A DNA stretch of 64,000 nucleotides from assembly GCF_012927185.1 (NCBI RefSeq), contig NZ_JABBGB010000002.1:1054001-1118000 (forward strand), given 5' to 3'. The notes beneath the pieces are model-generated. The model did no database searches. It worked only from the letters and a program-made list of their open reading frames with translations, and was not told the origin of the DNA. Positions 28,762 through 38,605 of this stretch are shown piece after piece (the first letter of the stretch is position 1; each line of letters opens with the position of its first letter). The stretch is from Pseudoflavitalea sp. G-6-1-2. GTDB lineage: Bacteria > Bacteroidota > Bacteroidia > Chitinophagales > Chitinophagaceae. A program made the position numbers and the translations under genes.

Positions 28762-30090
28762 TCAGGCCAGCTCCGGAACAGCAGCTCTGCGAGGCAATGA
28801 TGCAGGTTTTTTCGCAGCTTTTTTCTTCTTCTTTCCCCACCAGATCAGGAAGCCGGTAACCGGCAGCGAAGCTGCGATGAGTGAAACAAAGAACATTCCG
28901 ATCCTGCCCGGCAAGCCTGCAATGGCGCCTACATGGATATCGTAGTTCATGCGGATGGCCTTTTCAGCTGCTGATGCATCAGCATATTTTCCGTAATAAT
29001 GCACTGGAATTTCGTTGGCACTGTACTGATCGAAATACAGATTATCCATGCGATAGAAAGTATTCTTATCCGGATAGGCGCGAACCAGTATTGCAGCTGA
29101 ATCGGTTTGAGGCATTCCGATCTGATAACCGGCAGCAAGCGGATAAGCCGCCGTTACCTTATTGAAGATCCTGTCGAGTGCAGGTGTGCTGTCGCTTGTT
29201 GCCAATTTCACTGAGAGTGGAGCTGGATTTTTAGGCCTGCTTTTTCCGCCACTCAGCAGAAAGAATTCTGATTTGCCTACCCATTCAAAACTCCAGAAAA
29301 GTCCGGTGATGATCACGAATATCAGCACCCAGCTGGCATAGAACCCGAATACATTATGCAGATCGTAGTTCAGTCTTTTGCCGGAAGCATTCCACTTCAC
29401 TTTGTAACTGCTCTTTCTTCTCGCTTTACTGGCAGGCCACCAGAGAATGATGCCACTTACCACCATTACGAAAAAGATCAGTGTGGATGTGCCCGTGATC
29501 GGCTTACCGATATCAGGAGGCAACCACAGATACATATGACCATTGAGTATGAAACGGAAGAATTCGCTGTTCATATCCCTTGTTTTCAGCACTGCGCCGG
29601 TGTAGGGATCGAGGAACACAGAATAATTGTAGCCTTTTTTCTTGTTGAAGAACTGCACAATGGCAGCAGACTCTTTTCCTTTCAGCAGAATGCGGCTGGG
29701 CTTCTTCCCCGGTAATTGTTTTTCTGCAATGGATTTGAGTTGGGATATGGGAAGAAAGGATTGCGCTCTTGCTTCAACGGAAAGCTCCGATTGCGTAAGC
29801 CTGCTCAGCTCTGGCTGAAAACAATAAATAGCGCCCGTAACGCCCATGATAAAAACGATGAGCCCGGTAACCAGACCGAGCCAGAGATGACAGAAACGAA
29901 CGATGTTTTTGAGCTTTGTTGCCAGAGTACACTGAGATTTGCTGCAAAAATCATTGATGCAGGCTTTCCGTCGTAAATGAGAAAGGAAAATATGGTTACG
30001 CGATGCGGAAAAATGCTGATAGCCAATCTCCCTGGGACTATTTTTTGTGCCACCCTTTCCCAAAATGCAGCTTTCCCCTGCTGGCAGCAA
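28762..30090 (-). CDS. PepSY-associated membrane protein (PepSY_TM), start unclear
   Basis: The protein has the PepSY_TM layout: a first membrane helix after RFCHLWLGLVTGLIVFIMGV, periplasmic PepSY repeats with LDPYTGAVL, further helices (TGTSTLIFFVMVVSGIILWW, FGFYASWVLIFVIITGLFWS, GMFFVSLIAASLPVTGFLIW). A Lys-rich C terminus follows. In Bacteroidota such proteins are linked to ferric-siderophore reduction at the inner membrane. No ATG exists in the ~50 codons before the first helix; the frame opens only with a TTG at 30090. Family members normally begin a dozen residues before the helix (near 29930), so the true start may be non-standard or a sequencing error hides it. Confidence 0.8.
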   Translation of the reverse strand: MLPAGESCILGKGGTKNSPREIGYQHFSASRNHIFLSHLRRKACINDFCSKSQCTLATKLKNIVRFCHLWLGLVTGLIVFIMGVTGAIYCFQPELSRLTQSELSVEARAQSFLPISQLKSIAEKQLPGKKPSRILLKGKESAAIVQFFNKKKGYNYSVFLDPYTGAVLKTRDMNSEFFRFILNGHMYLWLPPDIGKPITGTSTLIFFVMVVSGIILWWPASKARRKSSYKVKWNASGKRLNYDLHNVFGFYASWVLIFVIITGLFWSFEWVGKSEFFLLSGGKSRPKNPAPLSVKLATSDSTPALDRIFNKVTAAYPLAAGYQIGMPQTDSAAILVRAYPDKNTFYRMDNLYFDQYSANEIPVHYYGKYADASAAEKAIRMNYDIHVGAIAGLPGRIGMFFVSLIAASLPVTGFLIWWGKKKKKAAKKPASLPRRAAVPELA

Positions 30091-30116
30091 AATTGTAAAG
30101 CATATTTAAAAAAACT

Positions 30117-30287
30117 ATGAAAATCAGACTGCCGCAAATATCAGCCTTGATGGTATTGAGTATGCTGTTCAGTTCCTGTGAAGTGATTGGCGGGATCTTC
30201 AAAGCCGGAGTATGGACGGGCATCCTTGCCGTTGCAGCCGTAGTGATCCTCATCATTGTGATCATCGCGCGTGTGATGAAAAAATAA
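30117..30287 (+). CDS. small lipoprotein/membrane protein (56 residues)
   Basis: An ATG at 30117 opens a 56-codon gene. It has a lipoprotein-type leader (LMVLSMLFSSCEVIGGIFKA) and one strongly hydrophobic helix (GILAVAAVVILIIVIIARVM) ending in Lys-Lys. This fits a recurring class of short Bacteroidota envelope proteins (SSCE..GGIFKAG... then a helix), which I recall being misannotated in genomes. The function is unknown. Its start lies 27 bp from the divergent PepSY frame, and a terminator follows 2 bp after the stop. Confidence 0.7.
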   Translation: MKIRLPQISALMVLSMLFSSCEVIGGIFKAGVWTGILAVAAVVILIIVIIARVMKK

Positions 30288-30289
30288 AA

Positions 30290-30317
30290 ATGCCCCGAAG
30301 GTTATCCTCCGGGGCAT
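30290..30317. terminator. bidirectional terminator
   Basis: ATGCCCCG pairs with CGGGGCAT between the small lipoprotein gene and the convergent parC. Confidence 0.8.
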
Positions 30318-30338
30318 CGGTCTATTTGTACAACCGAA

Positions 30339-32858
30339 CTAAAACAGTTCGGGCTGATCGTTCTCTTCTTTTTTCACTTTCATTACCCACTCGAATTCGG
30401 TGCTCTTTGAGAAGTCTGCAAGTTTGTTGCCGACCGCTTTCCAACCCATCACTTCCACAAAATCGTGGATCTTGATCTTGGAAGTACGCTGCTGTGTGCC
30501 ACGTCCCTGCTTGATCAGTACGATCGGTTCAGGATGTGTGGTCACGGCTTCGAGGTAGTTGCCCTCTCCTTCCTTGATCATGGTGAATTTGCTGTTCACA
30601 GTGGTTGTCTCGATACGGAATCGCTTTACATTGAATTGTTGCTTATCGTTATCGAGATAAATGGCCGTAATGATTTTCTCAGGAGCGAATTTCTCGATCA
30701 CGGTAATATTCTCTGCATCGAAACGCTGCGTCAGTTCCTGATCCCTGATCTCGTAAGTACCATCGTGATAGAACACCAGCAGTTTGTCCTCTGTCTGGAA
30801 ACTTCCGAGGTATTCGCCTTTCTCTTCGATGTTGAGGCGGCCGAAAGTATCGTCGAACCAGAGTTTGCGGAGACCGAGCGTAGACTTGCCGGCTTCTTTG
30901 AACTTCACATTCTTGATCGGATATTTGGTAACCTGATTACCCATGCTGCTCCGTCCTTTGATCTCCAGCTCTTCAAAATAGAAATCGAACTCTTTGATAC
31001 GTGCGGCTGCATTGGGACTCAGAATCACTTTCACCGACTCTGCTTCTCCGTTCGGGTTGGCAGTGAAGTAGTGCACTTTGCTGCGCTCTGCTCCCTTGGT
31101 GAGATCGTATTCTTTCTCACGCGTGATGCCGGTTACATTGAATCGCTTCGCGAAGCTGATGCCGCTCTTACCGTCTACATAGATCATATTGTAGGTAGTG
31201 CGTTCATCGTTCTTCTGGAAGATGGCGATATGGATGATGTCTTTGCCGATGAATGTTTTGTCGCTCACTTTCACGATCTTCATCTTTCCTGCGCGCGTGA
31301 ACACAATCACATCATCGAGGTCTGAACAGTCGGCCACAAATTCATCTTTCTTCAAACTCGTTCCCACGAAACCGTCTGCACGGTTCACGTAGAGCTTGGC
31401 ATTGGCGATGGCCACGTGTTTTGCCTGAATGGTATCGAACAGTTTGATTTCGGTATTGCGCTGACGTGTTTTGCCGTATTTCTCTTTGAGACGCTCGTAG
31501 TAAGCAACTGCGAAATCAACCAGGTTGTTGAGGTCGTGCTTCACTTGTTTGATCTCTTTTTCGAGGGCTTTGATCTGATTGATCAGGTCGTCGATATCGA
31601 GTTTGTAGATGCGGCGTACAGGCTTCTCCGTGAGCTTCACCAGATCTTCACGCGTGATGTCGCGTTTCAGTTGAGGCTTAAAGGGATTGAAGGCCTTGTC
31701 GATGGCATCGAGCACTTTATCCCAAGTTTCGTGGCGCTTCTCCAGCTCTTTGTAGATCTTCTCTTCGAAGAAAATCTTTTCGAGTGAAGTATAGTGCCAT
31801 TTCTCCTGAAGCTCGGCCAGCTTTATTTCCAGCTCGCGTTTCAGCAGGTTGCTGGTTTTGTCCACGGAAACGCGCAGCAGGTCGCTCACGCCGAGGAAAA
31901 CCGGTTTATTGTCCACAATCACGCAGGCGTTTGGCGAAATGCTCACTTCACAATCAGTGAATGCATAGAGTGCATCGATGGTGATATCGGGAGAAATGCC
32001 CGGAGCCAGGTCTACCTGGATCTCTACATCTGCCGCGGTATTGTCGGTTACTTTCTTGATCTTGATCTTGCCCTGATCATTGGCTTTGATGATACTGTCG
32101 ATCAGCGAACTGGTTGTTACACCGTAAGGAACATTCTTGATGAGCAGCGTTTTTTTGTCGAACTCTTCGATGTTCGCACGCACACGCACTTTGCCACCGC
32201 GTTTACCTTCGTTGTAATTGGTTACATCGATCATTCCACCGGTAAGAAAATCGGGATAGATCTCGAATTTCTTTCCGCGGAGGTATTTGATGGCTGCATC
32301 GAGCAGTTCGTTGAAGTTGTGCGGGAGGATCTTTGTTGCAAGACCAACCGCGATGCCTTCAGCGCCCTGTGCCAGCAGCAGCGGAAACTTCATGGGAAGC
32401 GTAACGGGCTCGTTCTTGCGGCCGTCGTAGCTGAGTGCCCAGTCGGTAGTTTTGTTATTGAAAGCCACGTCCAGCGCGAACTTGCTGAGACGCGCCTCGA
32501 TGTAACGTGGTGCAGCCGCATCGTCGCCGGTACGGATATCACCCCAGTTACCCTGGGTATCTATCAGCAGGTCTTTCTGTCCCATGTTCACCAGTGCATC
32601 GCCGATGCTTGCATCACCGTGCGGGTGATACTGCATAGCCTGACCGATGATATTGGCCACTTTGTTGAACCTGCCATCATCCATTTCTTTCATGGCATGC
32701 AGAATGCGTCGCTGAACGGGTTTCAATCCGTCTTCAACTGCAGGTACTGCACGCTCCAGTATCACGTACGAAGCATAATCGAGAAACCAGGTTTTGTATT
32801 GTCCCGATACGCCCGAATTGCTCTCCAAAGCCTGTTCTGAAATTTTCAATTTAGCCAT
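30339..32858 (-). CDS. parC: DNA topoisomerase IV subunit A
   Basis: The 839-residue type IIA topoisomerase subunit has the breakage-reunion domain with VEDGLKPVQRRILHAMKEM, QYHPHGDASIGDALVNMGQ and the catalytic Tyr in APRYIEARL (Tyr119). A long coiled region (~430-480, rich in Lys and Glu) and a C-terminal beta-pinwheel follow. The gyrase GyrA-box is not seen. With parE 890 bp upstream in the same direction, this is topoisomerase IV, which decatenates daughter chromosomes. Only the short DUF1835 gene lies between. Confidence 0.93.
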   Translation of the reverse strand: MAKLKISEQALESNSGVSGQYKTWFLDYASYVILERAVPAVEDGLKPVQRRILHAMKEMDDGRFNKVANIIGQAMQYHPHGDASIGDALVNMGQKDLLIDTQGNWGDIRTGDDAAAPRYIEARLSKFALDVAFNNKTTDWALSYDGRKNEPVTLPMKFPLLLAQGAEGIAVGLATKILPHNFNELLDAAIKYLRGKKFEIYPDFLTGGMIDVTNYNEGKRGGKVRVRANIEEFDKKTLLIKNVPYGVTTSSLIDSIIKANDQGKIKIKKVTDNTAADVEIQVDLAPGISPDITIDALYAFTDCEVSISPNACVIVDNKPVFLGVSDLLRVSVDKTSNLLKRELEIKLAELQEKWHYTSLEKIFFEEKIYKELEKRHETWDKVLDAIDKAFNPFKPQLKRDITREDLVKLTEKPVRRIYKLDIDDLINQIKALEKEIKQVKHDLNNLVDFAVAYYERLKEKYGKTRQRNTEIKLFDTIQAKHVAIANAKLYVNRADGFVGTSLKKDEFVADCSDLDDVIVFTRAGKMKIVKVSDKTFIGKDIIHIAIFQKNDERTTYNMIYVDGKSGISFAKRFNVTGITREKEYDLTKGAERSKVHYFTANPNGEAESVKVILSPNAAARIKEFDFYFEELEIKGRSSMGNQVTKYPIKNVKFKEAGKSTLGLRKLWFDDTFGRLNIEEKGEYLGSFQTEDKLLVFYHDGTYEIRDQELTQRFDAENITVIEKFAPEKIITAIYLDNDKQQFNVKRFRIETTTVNSKFTMIKEGEGNYLEAVTTHPEPIVLIKQGRGTQQRTSKIKIHDFVEVMGWKAVGNKLADFSKSTEFEWVMKVKKEENDQPELF

Positions 32859-32894
32859 AAGATTCTTTCAGCCTGAGGTATTGTTTGTTATTGT

Positions 32895-33731
32895 TTACTG
32901 TTCTTCTGTGGCGGCCGTTGCGGCAGATTTTCCTTTCACTTCAAATTCTTTCATGCCTTTGGGTTCGCCCTGAATATCGTACTCTCCCGATGCAACGAGC
33001 TGTTTCAGACGCCAGAGCAGGTAAGCATCTCCGGTAGTCTGCTTGTTCTTGCTGAGGAACTGATTGATGATCTTGCTGGCTTTCTGCCAGTCTGATCCGA
33101 TGAATTTCTTCAGATCGGCATCGTAGTAATCATACCCATGATGGCCGAGTTTTTTGCCTCCTTCGAGTATGCGAACGCCTTTATTTTCCTGCATCAGTTT
33201 CTTCCATTCATCGGGATCTACTTCGAACTCGCTGAGTGTAATGGGACGCGCCAGTTTCTTGGCTTTCAGAAATTCCTTCGGAGGAATTACGTGTAACCAT
33301 TCAGGATAGAAGATCAATCCTTTCTCATTGATGAAAGGCAGGTTGTTCAGATAAAGGATAAATACCCTTCCCTGAAACTCCGCCATATAGTTGAGCAGCC
33401 AGTAGTAGCCGCTTACATCATGTTTGTTCTGTGCAGCCCACACCCAGATGATCTCATCGGGATTACGGCGCATGGTACCTACAAGCTCAGCAACGGTTTT
33501 GTAATCGTCTACCTCGCCATTGTCTACACTGCCATCGTAGTCGCCGCCGGCCAGCACATCTCTCCACCATTGCCTGCGTGCTTCGATGCCTTCTCCCACA
33601 TAGATGTTTTCGATGGGTCCCACTGCGTAATCGTCCTTGATCTGCACTACTTCTCCCTGCAGGGATTCATCCAGCTCGATGGCTTTCTTCAGTACATCTA
33701 TATCTGCTGCATTGAATACGATATGGATCAT
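32895..33731 (-). CDS. DUF1835 domain protein between parE and parC
   Basis: The 278-residue cytosolic protein begins MIHIVFNAADIDVLKKAIEL and has GEVVQIKDDYAVGPIENIYV, the hallmark of DUF1835. The C-terminal region has a WLHVIPPKEFLKAKKLARPI stretch and a QFLSKNKQTTGDAYLLWRLK helix. The function is not known. It fits tightly between parE (17-bp gap) and parC (36-bp gap), all on the same strand, suggesting co-transcription. Whether it acts on topoisomerase or merely shares the operon is open. Confidence 0.85.
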   Translation of the reverse strand: MIHIVFNAADIDVLKKAIELDESLQGEVVQIKDDYAVGPIENIYVGEGIEARRQWWRDVLAGGDYDGSVDNGEVDDYKTVAELVGTMRRNPDEIIWVWAAQNKHDVSGYYWLLNYMAEFQGRVFILYLNNLPFINEKGLIFYPEWLHVIPPKEFLKAKKLARPITLSEFEVDPDEWKKLMQENKGVRILEGGKKLGHHGYDYYDADLKKFIGSDWQKASKIINQFLSKNKQTTGDAYLLWRLKQLVASGEYDIQGEPKGMKEFEVKGKSAATAATEEQ

Positions 33732-33748
33732 AATGATTGTTGTTTGCG

Positions 33749-35650
33749 TTAAGAAGCTGTTTCGTCAGCCAGATCGAGTTCTACACGAAGGTTGCCGATG
33801 ATGAATTCCTGACGTTCCTGCGTGTTCTTACCCATGTAATATTCCAGCAATTGCTGCACGTGTTCGCCCTGTTCGATGATCACCGGCTGCTTGCGCATTT
33901 CAGGGCCAATAAACCTGCCGAACTCTTCGGGAGAGATCTCACCGAGTCCTTTGAAGCGCGTGATCTCAGGTTTTCCACCGAGTTTTTTGATCGCTTTCTG
34001 CTTCTCTGCTTCGTCGTAGCAATAGAAAGTTTCTTTCTTATCGCGAACGCGGAAGAGCGGCGTTTCGAGAATGTACACGTGCTGGTTCTTCACCAGATCG
34101 GGGAAGAACTGGAGGAAGAAGGTCATCATCAGCAGACGGATGTGCATGCCATCCACGTCGGCATCCGTTGCGATAACGATATTGTTGTAACGAAGTCCTT
34201 CATATCCTTCCTCGATATTCAATGCGTGTTGCAGCAGGTTGAATTCTTCGTTTTCGTATACTACTTTTTTGGTGAGGCCGAAGCAGTTCAGCGGCTTACC
34301 GCGAAGACTGAATACGGCCTGCGATTCTACGCTGCGGCTCTTGGTGATGCTTCCACTGGCAGAGTCGCCTTCGGTAATGAAGATGGTGCTTTCTGACTGT
34401 TTTGCAAGGATGGCAGCCTTGTCTTTACCGGTCGGCTCATCGTTGTAGTGGTAGCGGCAGTCGCGCAGTTTTTTGTTGTGCAGGTTGGCTTTCTTGGCGC
34501 GCTCGTTGGCCAGCTTCTTGATACCTGCCAGTTCCTTGCGCTCGCGCTCACTCTGCTCGATGCGTTTTTTCAGCGCTTCGGCAGTAGTGGGATTGCGGTG
34601 CAGGAAGTTGTCGAGTTCTTTGGAGAGGAAGTCGTTCACGAAGTTCTTCATCGTAGGACCATCCTCATAAACCACCTGCGAACCGAGTTTGGTTTTTGTC
34701 TGGCTTTCGAACACGGGCTCCTGCACTCTCACGGAGATGGCGGCGCAGATGCTTCCGCGGATATCTGCCGCATCGTAATCTTTTTTATAGAACTCACGGA
34801 TGGTTTTCACAAAGGCTTCGCGGAAAGCAGCGAGGTGCGTACCGCCCTGTGTGGTGTATTGTCCGTTTACGAATGAATAGTATTCTTCGCCGTACTGATT
34901 CTCGTGTGTGATGGCTACTTCGATGTCTTCTCCTTTGAGGTGGATCACGGGGTAACGGATCTCATCTTCGTTGGTTTTGCGCTGAAGCAGATCGAGCAGG
35001 CCATTCTTGCTCACATATTTCTTTCCGTTGAGGATCATGGCCAGGCCGGCGTTGAGGTAACAGTAGTTCCACAACTGACCGTCGAGGTATTCATGGAGGA
35101 AGTGAAAGTTCTTGAAAACGGTATCATCGGGCGTAAAGAAAATCTCGGTGCCGTTTGGTGCGTCTGTTTTCGCTTCCCTATGTTCTTTGATGAGAACGCC
35201 TTTCTCGAATTCGGCGGTTTTTTCTTTTCCGTCGCGGAAAGCGGTTACTTTGAAATAGGTACTGAGGGCATTCACTGCCTTGGTACCCACTCCGTTGAGA
35301 CCGACAGATTTCTGGAAGGCTTTGCTATCGTATTTGGCTCCGGTATTGATCTTACTCACTACATCAACCACTTTTCCGAGGGGGATACCGCGGCCATAGT
35401 CGCGAACGGTAACGTTTTTGCCTTCGATGGTGATCTCTACCTGTTTGCCATAACCCATGGTATGTTCATCGATACAGTTGTCGATCACTTCTTTGAGCAA
35501 TACGTAGATCCCATCGTCGGGACTGGAACCGTCACCCAGCTTACCGATATACATACCGGGGCGGAGGCGGATATGTTCCCGCCAGTCCAGGCTTCTTATC
35601 GAGTCTTCGGTATACTCGAACTGATTGGTGGTTTCTTTTTCTTTTGCCAT
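33749..35650 (-). CDS. parE: DNA topoisomerase IV subunit B
   Basis: The 633-residue subunit contains the GHKL ATPase ([57 protein letters not shown]), the transducer, and a TOPRIM domain with [17 protein letters not shown] and the Asp pair [12 protein letters not shown]. The C terminus ends soon after [17 protein letters not shown], the normal GyrB/ParE tail. It hydrolyses ATP to drive strand passage with ParC. It is the first gene of the parE-DUF1835-parC group. Confidence 0.93.
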   Translation of the reverse strand: MAKEKETTNQFEYTEDSIRSLDWREHIRLRPGMYIGKLGDGSSPDDGIYVLLKEVIDNCIDEHTMGYGKQVEITIEGKNVTVRDYGRGIPLGKVVDVVSKINTGAKYDSKAFQKSVGLNGVGTKAVNALSTYFKVTAFRDGKEKTAEFEKGVLIKEHREAKTDAPNGTEIFFTPDDTVFKNFHFLHEYLDGQLWNYCYLNAGLAMILNGKKYVSKNGLLDLLQRKTNEDEIRYPVIHLKGEDIEVAITHENQYGEEYYSFVNGQYTTQGGTHLAAFREAFVKTIREFYKKDYDAADIRGSICAAISVRVQEPVFESQTKTKLGSQVVYEDGPTMKNFVNDFLSKELDNFLHRNPTTAEALKKRIEQSERERKELAGIKKLANERAKKANLHNKKLRDCRYHYNDEPTGKDKAAILAKQSESTIFITEGDSASGSITKSRSVESQAVFSLRGKPLNCFGLTKKVVYENEEFNLLQHALNIEEGYEGLRYNNIVIATDADVDGMHIRLLMMTFFLQFFPDLVKNQHVYILETPLFRVRDKKETFYCYDEAEKQKAIKKLGGKPEITRFKGLGEISPEEFGRFIGPEMRKQPVIIEQGEHVQQLLEYYMGKNTQERQEFIIGNLRVELDLADETAS

Positions 35651-35810
35651 AGTTTAATTCCTGTTCGTAAGCTACTTATATATTAAAATAAATCTGTTAC
35701 AATGTAAGACGGCTGCTGTAGAACGGGCAAATATAGCAAAAGGGACGCAGAAGGGATTTGCGTGAGATATTAAGGTGTGTGGAAAAAACAGCTTGCCGGT
35801 GTGGTAACTG

Positions 35811-35874
35811 AAAAAAGAATGGCCGGTAAGCCTTCTTTCCGGGGATTTGAATTCCGGAGGAGGCTTTGCCGGCC
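35811..35874 (-). terminator. long hairpin terminator after the secreted small protein gene
   Basis: An extended imperfect stem (GGCCGG-T-AAGCC...CCGG / CCGG...GGCTT-T-GCCGGCC) lies at 35821-35874. In the minus direction it is followed by a T run (complement of 35811-35816). It fits the end of the gene that stops at 35952. The remainder of the 300-bp gap before parE holds only the parE promoter region. Confidence 0.65.
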
Positions 35875-35951
35875 GTTTCGCAAACAAATTATCCGTTGAA
35901 ATCTGGAGTTAGTTGGTGGTTGACGCGATGTTGCTGCACAATTGGGATGAA

Positions 35952-36359
35952 CTAGCGGTTTGCTTCTTCCACATCTGTTTGCTCAGTGTAGGAAGTGTTC
36001 ACTTTGAAAGTGCGCGCGTACTGTTTTCTGTTAATGGCAAGGATGAACTGCACGGTTCTCAATTCTCCTTTCTCGATTTTGAAGCGGCGGAGGCTTGCAC
36101 CTTCAGCATTTGCTTCGCGATGGATATCCGTACCAGCATCTGTTCTGATGGTAAGGAAAGATTTTGAGGGCGTGGCTGTTTTAACGGTGAAGATCAGGTA
36201 ATTTCCTTCGGTGCCGTTAAATGTCACTTCAATCATGGGAGCAACGGGATCAGTAGTTGCGGTAGCCTGAGCCATTGGCTGGGCAGCTGCAAATCCATTC
36301 GACGCAAATAACAATGAACTGATCAGGAGAAGGTTGTACAACCATTTTGAGGTTTTCAT
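35952..36359 (-). CDS. secreted hypothetical protein, 135 residues
   Basis: The start at 36359 opens a signal peptide (KWLYNLLLISSLLFASNGFA, cleavage after AAA). The mature part contains PMIEVTFNGTEGNYLIFTVK, a short beta-rich sequence common in small secreted Chitinophagaceae proteins. It lacks recognisable motifs. The function is unknown. Confidence 0.6.
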   Translation of the reverse strand: MKTSKWLYNLLLISSLLFASNGFAAAQPMAQATATTDPVAPMIEVTFNGTEGNYLIFTVKTATPSKSFLTIRTDAGTDIHREANAEGASLRRFKIEKGELRTVQFILAINRKQYARTFKVNTSYTEQTDVEEANR

Positions 36360-36692
36360 AATCCAGGTTTTTGATAATGTGATTTGTTTTTGATCACGAT
36401 GCAAAGTTGCGATGCCAGTATTACCCCAATGTGACCAAAGGCTAAAGGATAGGTTAAGAAAAAAAATTTGGTCCATATTCCGGAAACGCTGTGGATTTTG
36501 TTGCTCAACGAAAATTATTTTGAAAAAAACGGTGCTTATAAATAATTGTGCCAGCCGTTTTCCGGCATACTCATCGGATTATGGCACAGTAGTTGATTTT
36601 TTCCAAACCATAACCGCCCAACCTGCTCAGAAAGAGAGTGAACCGTGTAAAAGATCTGGCAACCATTTTTATTAACCTATAATTTATCATTT
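36360..36692. other. intergenic region between divergent secreted-protein genes
   Basis: This AT-rich ~330 bp holds the promoters of both flanking genes. No gene or clear hairpin was seen. The overlapping frames there look random. Confidence 0.4.
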
Positions 36693-37010
36693 ATGAAAAG
36701 TATCAAGGTAAGCTTGGTAGCTGTTGGAATTGCTACCGTTGGATTATTTGCATTCAAAGGCATCCAAACAGGATCAATCAAAGGAACAGTTGCTCCTGCA
36801 GATGCAGCAGTACGTGTATGGGCCTTATCTGGAACAGATACCCTGAAAGCTCCCGTTGATAAAGGAGCATTTGAATTGTCTGGTGCGAAAGCCGGTACTT
36901 ACAGAGTGATCGTTGAAGCAAAACCTCCTTACAAGAACGCAGCGAAGGATGGTGTAACAGTTGCTGACGGACAGCCTACTGATATCGGCGAAATCAAATT
37001 AGAGCAATAA
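36693..37010 (+). CDS. small secreted carboxypeptidase-regulatory-like protein
   Basis: The 105-residue protein has an N-terminal hydrophobic leader (VSLVAVGIATVGLFAFKGIQ). A single beta-sandwich follows (GSIKGTVAPADAAVRVWALS, DKGAFELSGAKAGTYRVIVE). The GxxxGxV-turn and AGTYRV pattern is that of the CarboxypepD_reg/Cna-B-like fold. It may coat the envelope or act as a binding module. A terminator follows 28 bp later. Confidence 0.7.
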   Translation: MKSIKVSLVAVGIATVGLFAFKGIQTGSIKGTVAPADAAVRVWALSGTDTLKAPVDKGAFELSGAKAGTYRVIVEAKPPYKNAAKDGVTVADGQPTDIGEIKLEQ

Positions 37011-37037
37011 GCGGATCCCTGAAGATTTTCCTCTTTG

Positions 37038-37077
37038 CAAAAAGGAAAACAGTGCCTGGCGCTGTTTTTCTTTTTTT
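37038..37077 (+). terminator. terminator after the small beta protein gene
   Basis: GAAAACAGTG...CGCTGTTTTT forms a stem followed by CTTTTTTT. Confidence 0.75.
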
Positions 37078-37125
37078 ATGCATGTCAATGATTTGTAGAT
37101 TGCTGCTTCTTTTTACAAAATTATC

Positions 37126-38583
37126 ATGGCCATGCCGCAAACCCCGATCCTAACACTGGAGAATGTTTCCGTAAAACTGGGCGCACAACCTATACTGCAT
37201 AACATAAATTTAAGCATTCATAACGGAGAGCAGTACATGCTTACCGGCGATTCGGGCAGTGGCAAAACTGTACTCGCCCGCACCATTGCCGGGCAACATT
37301 TTTACAGCGGAACCATCAGCGCTTCTTTCGGAAACCCGGAAACCGCACACAGGTACGTGGTACTGGTGGAGCAACAGCATAAATTCAAAGCACTCAACAA
37401 TACCAGCAATCTTTATTATCAGCAACGCTACAATTCCTTCGATGCAGAAGACACCATGCGTGCCGCTGACGCAATAGGAGAAGATCTCTCCCACCCTGAT
37501 GTTGCTGCCCTCATTCAGCTGCTTCAACTGGAGCATGTGCTCGACGAGCCGCTGATTCAACTCAGCAATGGCGAAAACAAACGGCTGCAACTGGCGAAAG
37601 CGCTGTTGCAGAAACCAAAATTCCTGATCCTCGATCATCCTTATCTGGGGCTCGATACAACAGGCCGCAGCATCCTCAATACTATTCTTGATCAGTTAAG
37701 CAAACAGGGTCTCCCCTTTCTGCTGATCAGTACTCCACACGAAATTCCGGATTGCATCACGCACGTAGCTACTCTTGAAAAAGGCAGTCTCGTTTCGGTT
37801 GATCTCAAAAACGAATATACTGCACCGGAGAAAAAACAGGTAGCGAGTTTCTCTCCTGAATTATTGCAGCAACTGATTGTTCCTGTAACAGCGGAATTCA
37901 CCTACGCCATAAGAATGGTGAATGTACAGGTGAACTACGAAAGCAAAAACATATTGCAGCATATCAACTGGGAAGTGAAACATGGAGAACACTGGAGTGT
38001 AGCCGGACCAAACGGTGCAGGCAAATCAACCCTGCTCAGTCTTATCACGGGCGATAATCCCAAAGCCTATGCAAACGAAATCTATCTCTTCGACAAACGA
38101 AGAGGCAGCGGTGAAAGCATCTGGGATATCAAGAAGAAGATTGGATATGTATCACCGGAACTGCATCTTCATTTCGATGCAGCTGCCACTACTTTTCAAA
38201 CGGTAGCCAGTGGACTCTTCGATACCATTGGATTATTCAGGCAACTGGATGCAGCCACAGAAGAACTGGTGATACAATGGCTGAAATTATTTGAGCTGGA
38301 TAAAAAAGCACATCGCCTGCTGACCATGCTTTCTGCCGGAGAACAAAGGCTCGCACTGCTTGCACGCGCATTGATCAAAAACCCACCACTGTTAATTCTC
38401 GACGAACCATGTCAGGGGCTGGATGAGGCCACTATTGCGCGTTTCAGGCAACTGGTAGACGAAGTATGCAGCAGATCGGGCACAACACTGATCTATGTAA
38501 GCCACTACCAGAGCGAGTGGCCCGAATGCATCGATAAACATTTGTATTTGCAGAAAGGAGTAGCTACTATTTCTAACAGCTGA
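37126..38583 (+). CDS. tandem ABC ATPase (ModF-like, no membrane part)
   Basis: The 485-residue protein has two ATP-binding cassettes. The first has Walker A GDSGSGKT (41-48), signature LSNGENKRLQLAKAL and Walker B LILDHPYLGLD. The second has GPNGAGKST (~294-302), signature LSAGEQRLALLARAL and LLILDEPCQGLDEA. In the first Walker B a His replaces the catalytic Glu (LDHP versus LDEP), so the first site may be weak. The layout and length match ModF/YbbA-type proteins of unclear role, not ABC-F translation factors (no long linker). No permease gene is nearby. Confidence 0.85.
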   Translation: MAMPQTPILTLENVSVKLGAQPILHNINLSIHNGEQYMLTGDSGSGKTVLARTIAGQHFYSGTISASFGNPETAHRYVVLVEQQHKFKALNNTSNLYYQQRYNSFDAEDTMRAADAIGEDLSHPDVAALIQLLQLEHVLDEPLIQLSNGENKRLQLAKALLQKPKFLILDHPYLGLDTTGRSILNTILDQLSKQGLPFLLISTPHEIPDCITHVATLEKGSLVSVDLKNEYTAPEKKQVASFSPELLQQLIVPVTAEFTYAIRMVNVQVNYESKNILQHINWEVKHGEHWSVAGPNGAGKSTLLSLITGDNPKAYANEIYLFDKRRGSGESIWDIKKKIGYVSPELHLHFDAAATTFQTVASGLFDTIGLFRQLDAATEELVIQWLKLFELDKKAHRLLTMLSAGEQRLALLARALIKNPPLLILDEPCQGLDEATIARFRQLVDEVCSRSGTTLIYVSHYQSEWPECIDKHLYLQKGVATISNS

Positions 38584-38605
38584 GCGCGGCCATCCGTTTC
38601 ACCGG

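Noticed and set aside
31794-32840. Long plus-strand open frame (348 codons) opposite parC
   Set aside because: It lies entirely inside parC and has no family likeness; parC on the minus strand is certain.
34904-35686. Plus-strand open frame of 260 codons opposite parE
   Set aside because: Fully antisense to parE, whose motifs are clear; a codon-bias shadow.
37126-38583. ABC-F translation factor
   Set aside because: The interdomain linker is not the long charged ARE-type linker and the layout is ModF-like.
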